DNA of 64,000 nt from Bacteroidales bacterium (GTDB lineage Bacteria > Bacteroidota > Bacteroidia > Bacteroidales > F082). Positions 1 through 8,701 of the stretch are shown one piece after another. How positions within the stretch are numbered: the stretch's first letter is position 1; each line of letters starts with the position of its first letter. The DNA lies in contig JANJXG010000040.1 of the NCBI GenBank assembly GCA_024709145.1, positions 22,216 through 86,215 on the forward strand. Direction: 5' to 3'. The translations under genes were made by a program, and so were the position numbers. The notes beneath the pieces were generated by a model that was not told the origin of the DNA, searched no databases, and saw only the letters and a program-made list of their open reading frames with translations.

Positions 1-2
1 TT

Positions 3-1508
3 TATGACCCATCAACGGCAAAGCTCGATTTGTCTTTTTTTAGCAGAAACCGGACAATCAATACTTCAGCACTCTTTTTTAAACCATTTATTAATGGAAA
101 ACCGTTTGATGGCAATCAGTTACCAGCTGCTCTTCATGACAGTCTGACCATTAGTTTCAGAGCTTTTGCTTCTGAAAACGAAATTGCTGATGCAAACAAG
201 TACCTCGCTTTCGATTATACTATTTATCCTGATGATTATAAAGTGGGTTTTGCAATCGACTTCAAAGGGATGAACAATGTATTGGCATCCAACACGAGTT
301 TTGTAAATCTTGATTGGACCGTAGATCTTCTGAATCAGGAACGGGCTGTTGATCGTTTTAATGGGCCGACGATTTACTTCAAACATCTGAATGATGAAGT
401 TGATTACCTCTCAGAGACAAAAAGCGATGAAAAAAGTATCCAAACAAGGGTTAAATGGATTTCATTTAAGCAGCAGTTTTTTAGTTCAGCATTGGTAGCA
501 GGGGATTATTTCGAAAATGCTGACCTGAGGACATTTGACAAAGAGCAACCTTCTAGTACAAGATATATGAAGTCAGCCGGAGCATCGATGGATCTTCCGG
601 TCAATCCGGCTGCTTTTGAGAAAATTCCAATGTTCTTTTACTTTGGTCCCAACAGTTATAAAGAACTCAAATCTTATGACCTTGATCTCGAACGTCAGAT
701 TCCTTTGGGATGGGGTTTCTTTTTATTGGCCTGGATCAACATATACCTCGTTATACCTGTGTTTAATATTTTGGGAAGCTTTGGGTGGAATTATGGTATC
801 GTCATTCTTGTGCTTACCATAATTCTTAAAATGTTTCTTCTTCCGATTGCATACAAAACTTACACCTCCTCGGCTAAAATGCGTGTACTCAAGCCTGAAG
901 TTGATGAGATAAATGCTAAGTTTCCAAAGCAGGAAGACGCCATGAAAAAGCAACAGGCAATCATGAGCCTGTATAAAAGGGCAGGAGCAAATCCAATGTC
1001 GGGTTGTATTCCCATGCTGCTCCAGATGCCTATCCTGATTGCCATGTTCCGTTTTTTTCCATCTAGTATCGAGCTCAGGCAGAAATCATTCCTTTGGGCG
1101 CATGACTTATCAAGCTACGACAGTATTTTCGATCTGCCTTTCAATATCCCGTTCTATGGGTCACATGTGAGTCTTTTTACTTTGTTAATGACAATCTCAA
1201 CAATCATATATACCCATCTGAATAATCAGATGATGGGAAGCCAAAGTAATCAGCTTCCGGGAATGAAGACGATGATGTATTTGATGCCGGTTATGTTTTT
1301 GGGCTTATTCAACAATTATGCTTCAGGCTTGAGTTATTATTATTTACTCGCTAACCTCATCACTTTTGCCCAAATGTACTTATTCAGGTTTGCAATTAAT
1401 GAAGACAAACTTCGTTTGAAGATTGAAGAAAACAAGAAAAAGCCAGTCAAAAAATCAGCCTTTCAGCAAAGATTGGAAGAGGCTGCGCGTCAGAGAGGCA
1501 TGAAATAA
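3..1508 (+). CDS. yidC: Membrane protein insertase YidC/Oxa1, 5' end outside the window
   Basis: YidC inserts and folds inner-membrane proteins, alone or with the Sec translocon. The reading frame is open from base 3, so the N-terminus (first membrane anchor and start of the periplasmic domain) lies upstream; about 501 residues are visible. The first 220 or so form the beta-rich periplasmic domain, followed by a run of hydrophobic helices with the Oxa1-family stretch around YKRAGANPMSGCIPMLLQMP. The C-terminus is basic (EENKKKPVKKSAFQQR), as expected for a ribosome-facing tail. The hydrophilic-groove position that is Arg in E. coli YidC appears to be Lys here (IILKMFLLP). A TTG at base 30 could pass as a start but lies inside the domain. 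The globin gene follows after 8 bases, so the two are probably co-transcribed. Confidence 0.96.
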   Translation, partial: YDPSTAKLDLSFFSRNRTINTSALFFKPFINGKPFDGNQLPAALHDSLTISFRAFASENEIADANKYLAFDYTIYPDDYKVGFAIDFKGMNNVLASNTSFVNLDWTVDLLNQERAVDRFNGPTIYFKHLNDEVDYLSETKSDEKSIQTRVKWISFKQQFFSSALVAGDYFENADLRTFDKEQPSSTRYMKSAGASMDLPVNPAAFEKIPMFFYFGPNSYKELKSYDLDLERQIPLGWGFFLLAWINIYLVIPVFNILGSFGWNYGIVILVLTIILKMFLLPIAYKTYTSSAKMRVLKPEVDEINAKFPKQEDAMKKQQAIMSLYKRAGANPMSGCIPMLLQMPILIAMFRFFPSSIELRQKSFLWAHDLSSYDSIFDLPFNIPFYGSHVSLFTLLMTISTIIYTHLNNQMMGSQSNQLPGMKTMMYLMPVMFLGLFNNYASGLSYYYLLANLITFAQMYLFRFAINEDKLRLKIEENKKKPVKKSAFQQRLEEAARQRGMK

Positions 1509-1516
1509 AATCAGGA

Positions 1517-1882
1517 ATGGAGTTAAGTTATTACGAACGCATCGGTAGAGATAATCTCAGGTTGCTAATTAGCCACTTTTACGAAGCTGTCAAGGTCGAT
1601 CCTGTACTTTTACCAATGTATCCGGGTGACCTTGAAGCTGCTGAGCTCAGGTTGTTTTTATTTCTAGTACAATATCTTGGCGGACCATCTACCTACTCAG
1701 AACGGCGTGGCCATCCGCGGCTACGAATGCGACATGTAACCTTTCCGATTGACGAAAACGCAAAGGAACACTGGCTGCATTGTATGAAACAAGCCATGGA
1801 CCAGGTGGCGATGGATGATGAAAGCAGGGCCTTTTTATGGAGTTACTTTACCTATACAGCGAACTTCCTGAAGAACAGATAA
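1517..1882 (+). CDS. Group II truncated haemoglobin (TrHbO-like)
   Basis: This 121-residue protein has the length and pattern of group II 2-over-2 globins. Visible marks are the early YYERIG helix, the LLPMYPGDLEAAE turn, a likely proximal haem His at residue 73 (LRMRHVTFPI) and the group-typical Trp at residue 86 (EHWLHCMKQAMD). Such proteins bind oxygen or nitric oxide in the cytoplasm; their physiological role is often unclear. It lies 8 bases after yidC and is followed at once by a strong hairpin terminator, so it is probably the last gene of the yidC transcript. The family call is secure. A role in nitric oxide or oxygen detoxification is inference. Confidence 0.93.
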   Translation: MELSYYERIGRDNLRLLISHFYEAVKVDPVLLPMYPGDLEAAELRLFLFLVQYLGGPSTYSERRGHPRLRMRHVTFPIDENAKEHWLHCMKQAMDQVAMDDESRAFLWSYFTYTANFLKNR

Positions 1883-1908
1883 AAAAAGCGGCCTTAGCCG
1901 CTTTTTTT
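1883..1908. terminator. Bidirectional intrinsic terminator between converging genes
   Basis: A five-base GC stem (GCGGC at 1888-1892, GCCGC at 1897-1901) with a CTTA loop is flanked by A5 on the left and T7 on the right. It therefore reads as a terminator on both strands. It begins directly after the globin stop codon and overlaps the last bases of the leftward gene. Confidence 0.9.
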
Positions 1909-2440
1909 ATTTTGAGTCACCAGTAAAATAGTCTTCCTTTTCTGCAAATAAAACATTGAAAGTTGTCAGGCTTCCATAAATCCTGGTAATATACTGCTGT
2001 AAGTCAATTTTTTCATCTTCGCTGAGGTCTGAAGCATTGATTTTTTGTTCCATAACCCGAAGTCTGTCACGTACCATAACTATTTTGTGAAAAAAAGTAT
2101 CAATCGGTACTTCTTTTGGCTTGAGATTTTTATCTCCGGGCTGCATCAACAGTGTACCATTTTTCCACTTTGATCCAATGTGCACAACCTCCTGAATATC
2201 TGAAAATTTCCTGATTATTCTTGTAAAGACTTTTTCTACTTTTTCAAAACTCAGCAAATCAGTTTCACTGCTAACGAAATCGAGCACTTCGAGCCCCTGA
2301 AACGAGCGGAGCAATGTTTTTGTTCCATAATCAAGAAATGTAATTTCATAACTGTCGGTATAAACCTGAATAACAACTCCTTTACCGTATTGAGGGTGCT
2401 TTACCCTCGAACCGATTCCCAATGTTAACTCGTTTGACAT
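1907..2440 (-). CDS. Conserved hypothetical protein with N-terminal Tudor/KOW-like domain
   Basis: This 177-residue soluble protein has no signal peptide. Residues 7-50 (GIGSRVKHPQYGKGVV, then a DYGTKTL turn) resemble the small barrel at the start of DUF3553/CarD-like and UvrD C-terminal domains, where such folds touch nucleic acid or RNA polymerase. The rest is charged and helical, without a motif I recognise. The gene stands alone: the globin converges on it, and a terminator belonging to another leftward gene lies upstream. A nucleic-acid or polymerase partner is inference from the N-terminal pattern only. Confidence 0.75.
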   Translation of the reverse strand: MSNELTLGIGSRVKHPQYGKGVVIQVYTDSYEITFLDYGTKTLLRSFQGLEVLDFVSSETDLLSFEKVEKVFTRIIRKFSDIQEVVHIGSKWKNGTLLMQPGDKNLKPKEVPIDTFFHKIVMVRDRLRVMEQKINASDLSEDEKIDLQQYITRIYGSLTTFNVLFAEKEDYFTGDSK

Positions 2441-2507
2441 ACAATTGAAATAGATTAATTATTTGCAAAATAACCATTTTTTTAACAGATAATTGTGTAA
2501 TCCGGTC

Positions 2508-2541
2508 AAAAAAAAACGGCTGCAGCTATGACTGCAGCCGT
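2508..2541 (-). terminator. Intrinsic terminator of the Ig-repeat surface-protein gene
   Basis: A perfect ten-base stem, ACGGCTGCAG at 2516-2525 and its complement at 2532-2541, encloses a six-base loop. On the minus strand it is followed by nine T. It lies 20 bases after the stop codon of the gene ending at 2562. Confidence 0.93.
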
Positions 2542-2561
2542 TGAAATAGCTTTGTGCCTGT

Positions 2562-5303
2562 TTAGTGTTGAACCATGATTTTTTGAACTGTTTTTGATTC
2601 ATTTGATGTAACACTAAGGAAGTATACACCATTGGGAAGTTCAGCAGTTGAAATTCTGAATTCTTTCATTGATCTGGCATCAACTTTTTGCAGGAGAACC
2701 TGAGTATTAAACCTGTCAGTCAATTTTAATGTGAATGTATCATTGGCTAATTCATCAAACCTTACAGTTACATTGTCCCGTGCTGGATTGGGGAAGACAC
2801 TGAAAGTCATTGGAAGCGGCGTAATTGTGAAATAATTATTGCTTTCATCAAAAATTAATGACGAATATATACTCTCAATTCTGATCTTATAAAAAGCATG
2901 GGCATCCGTTCCAAGCGGTATATTCCAAACCCAGGTTGATCCAATGACGGATGTTGCGAGCGATGTAACAGATGTTGGTGCCGCATCGTCAATTAAAAAT
3001 ATATTCACGGGTTCTGGAATATTGTCAATCCATGAAATCAGGTAACCTTGATTGGTATAGAGTATTTCATTGCCATTAGGTTGCAGCACTTCAATGGTCC
3101 CGCCAGGGGTATCAGCAAGACTAAAATCGAAATTACTGAAATCAGAAACACTGGCCGAGAAAGCGGTTACTCGGATATAATAGTCATCACCAACAACATA
3201 AGTGAGTTCAGGAATGTCCCATACCCAGGTTGATCCTTCGTAGTTTGATACAAGCGTTGCCAGAAAATTACCTGGAGCTGTGCCACCTTTGTACAATTCA
3301 ATGTTAACCGGACCTGTGGCAAAATCAGAAGTCCATGAAATTAGGTATTCATTTCCTCTTAGCCATACGATACCATTCAGTGAAGGCTGCAAAACTTCAA
3401 GGGTACCTCCTGTGGGGTAGGCAATGATATCAAAAGAAGCGCCACTGTCTTGAACACTTGCATCATTGCTTGCACGTACCTGAATTGTGTAGGCTCCTAA
3501 TGCTAAGCCTGAAGGGACATTCCAAACCAGCGTAGATCCAACAACATCATTACCAAGCAAAACATTTCCGGGTTGAAGATAAACATCTACCGGTCCGGGA
3601 ACATTATCGTTCCAGCTGATCAGATATGAAGTCCCGCGTACGATATCCATTCCAGAAGTATTTGGTTGCAATACTTCGATGAAAGTGTTTTCGGGGTTGG
3701 TTAACAATGTGAAGAAGTTCGTGCTTTGGCCTGTGATTTCACCACTTTGATCGGCAACGATCACCTTGTAAGAAGCTGTTGTTGAAAGACTCCCGAGTAT
3801 TGACCATACGTGTGTTGAACCAACAACATCAAGTGCTATGTCCATTGTATGGCGGGTAACTCTCAGGTTGTTAAAATAAAGAACTCTTTGTAGGTCGCTT
3901 GATGATTGGGCTTCGGTGTAAAAACGAATTGCGTCAGGAGCAGCTGTGATTGTAAAATTTTGATCATAAGTTTCAACACCATCGCGGCCGGTTCCGTATA
4001 CACGAAGGGTTTCTTCGTCGACCATTTCAAAATTGAGATCCATGGCATTGTTTCCAAAATTGTTAAACATGGTCCCGCCTGTAATGCTCACGGGAGCCAC
4101 ATCACCAGCCACATTAATGCGTAGAATTTCGGTGCCCAAAACGCCGCCTGAGTAAAGGATAATTCCTTTATCGCCCTCGCCGGCAGCGCCTGAGGCCCAA
4201 TGAAAAGCCCAATCGAGAGAAAGTGTGCTACCTACTTCGAGTGGGGTTGATAATTCGCGGTCAGCCTTAACGAAATTTAAGGTAGAGGTGGTAGGATTGC
4301 TGTATGCACGAATTCCAAAAGAGGGATTGTCCATACCTGTAATTCCTGCCAGTGAAGGGTCACCTATAAAGTAGTCAGAAACACCGCCTGAACCATCATC
4401 CCCGTCGGAGATGTCCCACGGCTCAAAGCCTGATCCTTCGTTGTCACCATCAGCCCAGATTCCACCATAATTTCCGGCATCGTCAGAAGCAATTGTGAAA
4501 GGTTCTGTGCTATACAATTCCAAATCAACGTTTCCTGGAACATCATCAATCCATGAAATCAGGTATTGGGTTCCGCGAACCAACTTCAATCCTGCTTCAT
4601 CAGGTTGTAGCACATCAATGTATGCTCCAGATGGTGAAATGCTGATAGTGAAATACTGGTCGCTAATGTCAGTTTTTGAGTTATCGTTATTGCTTGTGAT
4701 TTTGACCTTGTACTTGGTTCCGGCCACAGTGTTATTTGGGATCGTCCACAAATAGGTTGAGGCGGGTGCTGCGCCTGCAATTAATGTGGTGACAGGCAGC
4801 GCTAAATTTGTATAATCAATCAGTTCAAGTTTAAAACTACCTCCCAAATCTGTGTCCCAGGAAATCAGATAAGTAGAATTATTGAGCCAGTTAATACCTG
4901 TTGCATTCGGCTGTTGCAAACTCACATAGGTTCCGGGTGCTGATTCTGCCAGTTCAAAAACTTCACTATCATCAGTATAACTTGCAGATACAGTGCTTGT
5001 TACTCTAATGATATAATTATCACCAGGGGTATAAACAAGCTCATCGATATACCAGGAGTAAGTTGAATTTACAGTTGAGGCAACGATGGGTGTAACCACA
5101 TTTCCAGTGAGATTTACTAAATCTATTTTAACAGGCTGGGTAAAATTAGTGTTCCATGAAATCAGCTTCGTTGAACCGATCACCCATACATCTCCAAGTT
5201 GGGGCTGCAATACTTCCACAAATGGTTGGGCTGTTGATGAAACTCCGATGAGTAGCAACAAAGCCACGAGTGCTGTTTTTGCGCGAGAGAATAAATGTTT
5301 CAT
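2562..5303 (-). CDS. Large secreted protein with six Ig-like repeats and T9SS type A sorting domain
   Basis: The 913-residue protein starts with a signal peptide (residues 1-25) and ends with a type A T9SS sorting domain (from about 830; FSVFPNPARDN, then NGVYFLSV), so it should be exported and anchored or released at the cell surface. Between them are six copies of a roughly 95-residue unit, each opening with EVLQPN..G..W..G..YLISW and closing with GSTWVWNIP..Y.IRV. This resembles the Kre9/KNH-like Ig-like module of Ser-Thr-rich surface proteins. The third copy is split by about 220 residues (267-485) of unrelated Gly/Asp-rich sequence that looks like a separate beta domain. No catalytic motif is seen. 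An adhesive or structural role is likely. The gene lies 34 bases downstream of another T9SS protein gene and has its own terminator. Confidence 0.9.
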   Translation of the reverse strand: MKHLFSRAKTALVALLLLIGVSSTAQPFVEVLQPQLGDVWVIGSTKLISWNTNFTQPVKIDLVNLTGNVVTPIVASTVNSTYSWYIDELVYTPGDNYIIRVTSTVSASYTDDSEVFELAESAPGTYVSLQQPNATGINWLNNSTYLISWDTDLGGSFKLELIDYTNLALPVTTLIAGAAPASTYLWTIPNNTVAGTKYKVKITSNNDNSKTDISDQYFTISISPSGAYIDVLQPDEAGLKLVRGTQYLISWIDDVPGNVDLELYSTEPFTIASDDAGNYGGIWADGDNEGSGFEPWDISDGDDGSGGVSDYFIGDPSLAGITGMDNPSFGIRAYSNPTTSTLNFVKADRELSTPLEVGSTLSLDWAFHWASGAAGEGDKGIILYSGGVLGTEILRINVAGDVAPVSITGGTMFNNFGNNAMDLNFEMVDEETLRVYGTGRDGVETYDQNFTITAAPDAIRFYTEAQSSSDLQRVLYFNNLRVTRHTMDIALDVVGSTHVWSILGSLSTTASYKVIVADQSGEITGQSTNFFTLLTNPENTFIEVLQPNTSGMDIVRGTSYLISWNDNVPGPVDVYLQPGNVLLGNDVVGSTLVWNVPSGLALGAYTIQVRASNDASVQDSGASFDIIAYPTGGTLEVLQPSLNGIVWLRGNEYLISWTSDFATGPVNIELYKGGTAPGNFLATLVSNYEGSTWVWDIPELTYVVGDDYYIRVTAFSASVSDFSNFDFSLADTPGGTIEVLQPNGNEILYTNQGYLISWIDNIPEPVNIFLIDDAAPTSVTSLATSVIGSTWVWNIPLGTDAHAFYKIRIESIYSSLIFDESNNYFTITPLPMTFSVFPNPARDNVTVRFDELANDTFTLKLTDRFNTQVLLQKVDARSMKEFRISTAELPNGVYFLSVTSNESKTVQKIMVQH

Positions 5304-5337
5304 ATTGGTAGAATTGAATTGTTATTGATTTTTTTGA

Positions 5338-6864
5338 TTATTTCTTGATTAATTTTTTCGAAAAAACTTGTGATTCTGATCTTACACTTAAAATGTAGCT
5401 ACCTGAAATGAGATTTGACAAATCAATTGATTTTTCGGTTATGTTTTCAGTAAGAGAAAATGCCACTTCAGAAATAATTTTTTGTCCCGATAAGGTATGT
5501 AATATTATCTCAAATGATTGATTTGCGAAATCTGAAACTGAAATATGCAGCATGTCAGTTACCGGATTAGGCCAAATCAAAACAACATTATCGTGCATGT
5601 TTTGCAATCCCACTAATAAAGAAACATATTTCGCATAAGCCTGATATCCTGTAAAAAACAAATTTTTTGAACCATAAGAATAGTTCAACTCGAGAAGTCC
5701 ATCATTGATTTGTTCCCAGGTGCTTCCATTCCATGTAAAGTAATCGCTTCCAGTAGTATTGCCATCTTCATCAAAAACATTATTCAGTAAGTCTTGATTA
5801 ACCCATTGATTACCAATCCATAACTGAGAAATGGATGAAAGAATACTTCCAAATTGATTGTAAGTATAGAATGAGTTTGAGAAGTTGAGCCATTGTGTTG
5901 TCTGCCAGGTTTGGTGAAGTGCTGATTCCAGTTCACCGGCAGAAGTGTAAGTGTAACTAAGTTTATCACTAAAAATCCATCCACTTCCCAGCCACGATTT
6001 TCCGATATATTGACTAATGTTGAGCTGGCTGTCGTAGGTAAATTCTTCGCGATATACTTTTTGCCAGGCGTCCATACTCCACACCTGATATTCAGCGGTT
6101 GCCTGAGTATTATTGGTATTATAAGTAAACTCCAGATATTGCTCGTTCAGCCAATAAACTTCGTTCCACTTTTGACGTGTGAGGTTGAGTAAATTGTTGT
6201 TTGCATCATAAACCAATAATTCGTAAAAATCATTTACCCATTGGCCTTCAAACCAATTTTCACGAAGTGTTGCAACAATATTCCCTACCACATCTAAACT
6301 ATTATTTATGCGATAATTATTCAGCCATTGACCACTTTCCCAATTTTGCCATGTGGAAGTCAAAATTTGAAAATTATCGTAAGTATGAGTAACTTTTGTT
6401 GCGTTTGACCAGGATCCGGCTGACCAAATCTGTGTTGTTACAGAGCTAACATTTCCTTGACTATCGTAGCTGCGGCTTTCCATGGCACGATTGACCCAAC
6501 TTCCATTTTCAAGCTGTTTTGTAATAGTTACCAAAAGTTTACCATTGTTGTTGTGAAGGAATGTATGTCGTTTTGGATTTTCAGTTGTAGAATAGATGAT
6601 GATCGTATCAGGTAAAAACGTAACCTGATCCATCAATTTTTGATTATCTCGTTTATTGAAAGCGTTTATTTTAGAAGCATCAGTTTCCTGAATAATTCGG
6701 CTTACTGCAGATGAATTCCAAACCTGAGACAAATTATGAAGAATATCAGCCTTAAATATATCTTGCTTATTCTCAATTTTGGAATCATCTGTTTGGGCGC
6801 AAACATAGATTCCCCGAGTAAGCATTACGAAAAGCAAAAGAAAAGCTGGTAAAACTACCTTCAT
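5338..6864 (-). CDS. Secreted protein of 29-residue YD/Trp repeats with T9SS type A sorting domain
   Basis: The chosen start (ATG at 6864) gives a clean signal peptide, MKVVLPAFLLLFVML..VCAQ; the longer frame adds 12 unlikely residues. After about 130 residues come nine tandem units of 28-29 residues with the pattern YDxxGN(x8)W(x4)W(x8)T. These recall Rhs-type YD repeats but carry two invariant Trp per unit, and a degenerate copy lies just before them. The last 80 residues are a T9SS sorting domain (VLIWPNPVTDM, then GSYILSVRS). Such repeats should form an elongated beta structure at the cell surface; no enzymatic motif is visible. The Ig-repeat gene follows at 34 bases, so the two are probably one transcript. 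Confidence 0.88.
   Translation of the reverse strand: MKVVLPAFLLLFVMLTRGIYVCAQTDDSKIENKQDIFKADILHNLSQVWNSSAVSRIIQETDASKINAFNKRDNQKLMDQVTFLPDTIIIYSTTENPKRHTFLHNNNGKLLVTITKQLENGSWVNRAMESRSYDSQGNVSSVTTQIWSAGSWSNATKVTHTYDNFQILTSTWQNWESGQWLNNYRINNSLDVVGNIVATLRENWFEGQWVNDFYELLVYDANNNLLNLTRQKWNEVYWLNEQYLEFTYNTNNTQATAEYQVWSMDAWQKVYREEFTYDSQLNISQYIGKSWLGSGWIFSDKLSYTYTSAGELESALHQTWQTTQWLNFSNSFYTYNQFGSILSSISQLWIGNQWVNQDLLNNVFDEDGNTTGSDYFTWNGSTWEQINDGLLELNYSYGSKNLFFTGYQAYAKYVSLLVGLQNMHDNVVLIWPNPVTDMLHISVSDFANQSFEIILHTLSGQKIISEVAFSLTENITEKSIDLSNLISGSYILSVRSESQVFSKKLIKK
5686..6468 (-). repeat. Nine tandem units of about 87 bp encoding 28-29-residue YD/Trp repeats
   Basis: Within the preceding gene the encoded units start at YDSQGNVSS, YDNFQILTS, LDVVGNIVA, YDANNNLLN, YNTNNTQAT, YDSQLNISQ, YTSAGELES, YNQFGSILS and FDEDGNTTG. 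Seven of the first eight are exactly 29 residues and one is 28. Trp falls at positions 15 and 20 of the unit. The protein sequence has diverged strongly between copies while the length is held. Confidence 0.85.
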
Positions 6865-7056
6865 TTGACTGTAATTTACAATAAAACAATATTTTCCCAA
6901 TTCTTATTATCAAGAATTATACCGCAAATTACTTACAATTAACTATGTGCTGAAAATGAAGCACAAATGTGCCAATTCCGGAATCGCAAAGTTGCTGAGA
7001 TTTCCATTTTTTGGAAATGTTTTCCTGAATTGAGGTAGTGAAAAAAGAAAGGGTCA

Positions 7057-7662
7057 TTAATGTTGATTCTGTATTGGAAAGTCAGCTAACAATTCTGAAA
7101 TTTTCTTTACCTGACCTGAAAGATCGGTTTTACCGTCATTTAGAATAACGAAGTGGCTTAAAGGTATTTTCACTTCATCCGGCCATTGTTTTTGCATTCT
7201 TAACCGAATGGATGCCTCGTCGGTATGATCACGAAGCATGATTCTGGCAAGTCTTAAGTGTTCAGGTGCCGATATATAAATGACGCAATCAAAATCAAGG
7301 TTTCGGTTCTTTTCAAATAAAATTGCCGCTTCATAAATTGTAAAAGGATAATTTCGACGTTGCAAAAGCCACTCGCTGTATTTCTTTTTTACCTCGGGAT
7401 GAATTCTTTCCTCAACAAACGCCAGTGAATCAGCATCGTTAAATATATGATCTGCGAGTCGTTTTTTATTCAGAACCCCATCGTTTGAATAAATTTGGGC
7501 TCCAAACCTTTCGATCATCTGTATTTTGATGGCTGGCAACTGGTAAGCATCTTTGGCGATCAAATCAGCATAAAAAACAGGTACGTTTAGCTCTTCAAAG
7601 AGCTTGCAAACCAATGTCTTGCCGCTGCCAATATTGCCGGTCACAGCTACTTTCAGGCTCAT
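7057..7662 (-). CDS. coaE: Dephospho-CoA kinase
   Basis: CoaE phosphorylates the ribose 3'-hydroxyl of dephospho-CoA, the last step of coenzyme A synthesis. The 201-residue length fits. A P-loop GNIGSGKT is at residues 9-16, followed by the family-typical VPVFYADLIAKD and the RLADHIFND region. Its start codon overlaps the ybbR stop (ATGA), so the two are translationally coupled in the DUF1573-yajC-ybbR-coaE unit found in many Bacteroidota. Confidence 0.96.
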   Translation of the reverse strand: MSLKVAVTGNIGSGKTLVCKLFEELNVPVFYADLIAKDAYQLPAIKIQMIERFGAQIYSNDGVLNKKRLADHIFNDADSLAFVEERIHPEVKKKYSEWLLQRRNYPFTIYEAAILFEKNRNLDFDCVIYISAPEHLRLARIMLRDHTDEASIRLRMQKQWPDEVKIPLSHFVILNDGKTDLSGQVKKISELLADFPIQNQH

Positions 7663-8636
7663 TGAGGCAAAATATATTCAATTTGATTAGGTTCGATGCG
7701 AATGTTTTTAATTTTTCCCGGTTGCTCCAAGAGCCTAACGCCCAGAAACTTTTGTCTGGCAGCCAACCCGTTTGTATCAAGTTGAAGGTAAAACTGGTCT
7801 TCAGTAATGAGTTTATAGTCTCTGAGAGCAACAGAATATATCACGTTGACAACAGTCGGGAAAACTTTAATCTTCAGCTTTCCAGGTTTACTAATCTTTA
7901 TTGGAATTGAGGCTTCCGTGAATTTTTCAACTGTAAAGGTTGCCGACACAAATTTGCTTTTCACTTGTAAAACCATTGGGTCGAAATCCAAAGGCAATTC
8001 GGATGTAAAAGTTTCACTCACATTTGTTGCCTGAAAAAGCTTGGTTGGGATATATCTGATGGTATCCAGGACAGAAGACGGTCCAAAAATATTAAGACTA
8101 TCGGGAATTACTCTTGCTTCGCCATAAAGGTTAAACTGATCTTTGAAAGCTAAACGATGCAGCACTTTAACTGGAACTTTTTTCCCGCTTAGCAGCTCAG
8201 CAGTAAAGTAGACATCGCCATCTTGCAGTTGTAAATCGTTTTCATCGACTGCAAAAACGGATCCAAGGTAAGTTCGCAGGCTTGCTGAGGTTATGTAAAA
8301 GGTATTCTGATTTTGTTTTCTGACAACCAATTGATCCAATGGCACACTTACCACATTTTGATCTTTAGAGGCTGGCAACAAAGCAAGGAGTTTAAAACCT
8401 CTTGCACTGATAGTCAGGTTAATGGTGTGTTGTGATTGTGAGGCGGAAAGCCAGTATTCAGCTGGTGGAGAAGTTAAACTGATTTTTACCTGAAGGTTTT
8501 CAGTGTAGGTATCAGCTAGTTTGACAAAAAGCCAAAGAACGGTGGAAAATGCCAGAAAGAAGAGAAAAGCGCGCAATCTCCTTTTTTTTGGGGCGTCCAC
8601 CCGCAAGCTTAATTCGGATGATTGGTTTATGGCCAT
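7659..8636 (-). CDS. YbbR-domain protein, inner-membrane anchored
   Basis: The 325-residue protein has a basic N-terminus, one membrane helix at about residues 22-42 (FLFFLAFSTVLWLFVKLAD) and an extracytoplasmic region of YbbR-type beta repeats (VPVKVLHRL..FNLYGEARVIPDSLNIFGPSSVLD). YbbR/CdaR proteins regulate diadenylate cyclase in Firmicutes; in Bacteroidota the role is not established, and no cyclase gene is seen here. It lies between yajC and coaE, overlapping coaE by 4 bases, and is separated from yajC by a hairpin that looks like a terminator or attenuator. Confidence 0.88.
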   Translation of the reverse strand: MAINQSSELSLRVDAPKKRRLRAFLFFLAFSTVLWLFVKLADTYTENLQVKISLTSPPAEYWLSASQSQHTINLTISARGFKLLALLPASKDQNVVSVPLDQLVVRKQNQNTFYITSASLRTYLGSVFAVDENDLQLQDGDVYFTAELLSGKKVPVKVLHRLAFKDQFNLYGEARVIPDSLNIFGPSSVLDTIRYIPTKLFQATNVSETFTSELPLDFDPMVLQVKSKFVSATFTVEKFTEASIPIKISKPGKLKIKVFPTVVNVIYSVALRDYKLITEDQFYLQLDTNGLAARQKFLGVRLLEQPGKIKNIRIEPNQIEYILPQ

Positions 8637-8660
8637 AGAAGAAAAAATCTTGCTTATTGA

Positions 8661-8692
8661 AAAAACAACAGGCCGTCAAAGTTTGACGGCCT
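8661..8692 (-). terminator. Intrinsic terminator or attenuator between yajC and ybbR
   Basis: An 11-base perfect inverted repeat, AGGCCGTCAAA at 8670-8680 and its complement at 8682-8692, is followed on the minus strand by GTTGTTTTTT. It sits in the 65-base gap between the yajC stop and the ybbR start, so part of the transcription should stop after yajC. I saw no -7 box of its own for ybbR, so ybbR probably depends on read-through. Confidence 0.8.
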
Positions 8693-8701
8693 GATAAAGG
8701 A

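Noticed and set aside
2562..5303. Regularly spaced similar blocks that might suggest a CRISPR-like or satellite array
   Set aside because: The blocks are about 290 bases, diverged, in frame and encode Ig-like protein repeats; no short direct repeats with unique spacers exist in the window.
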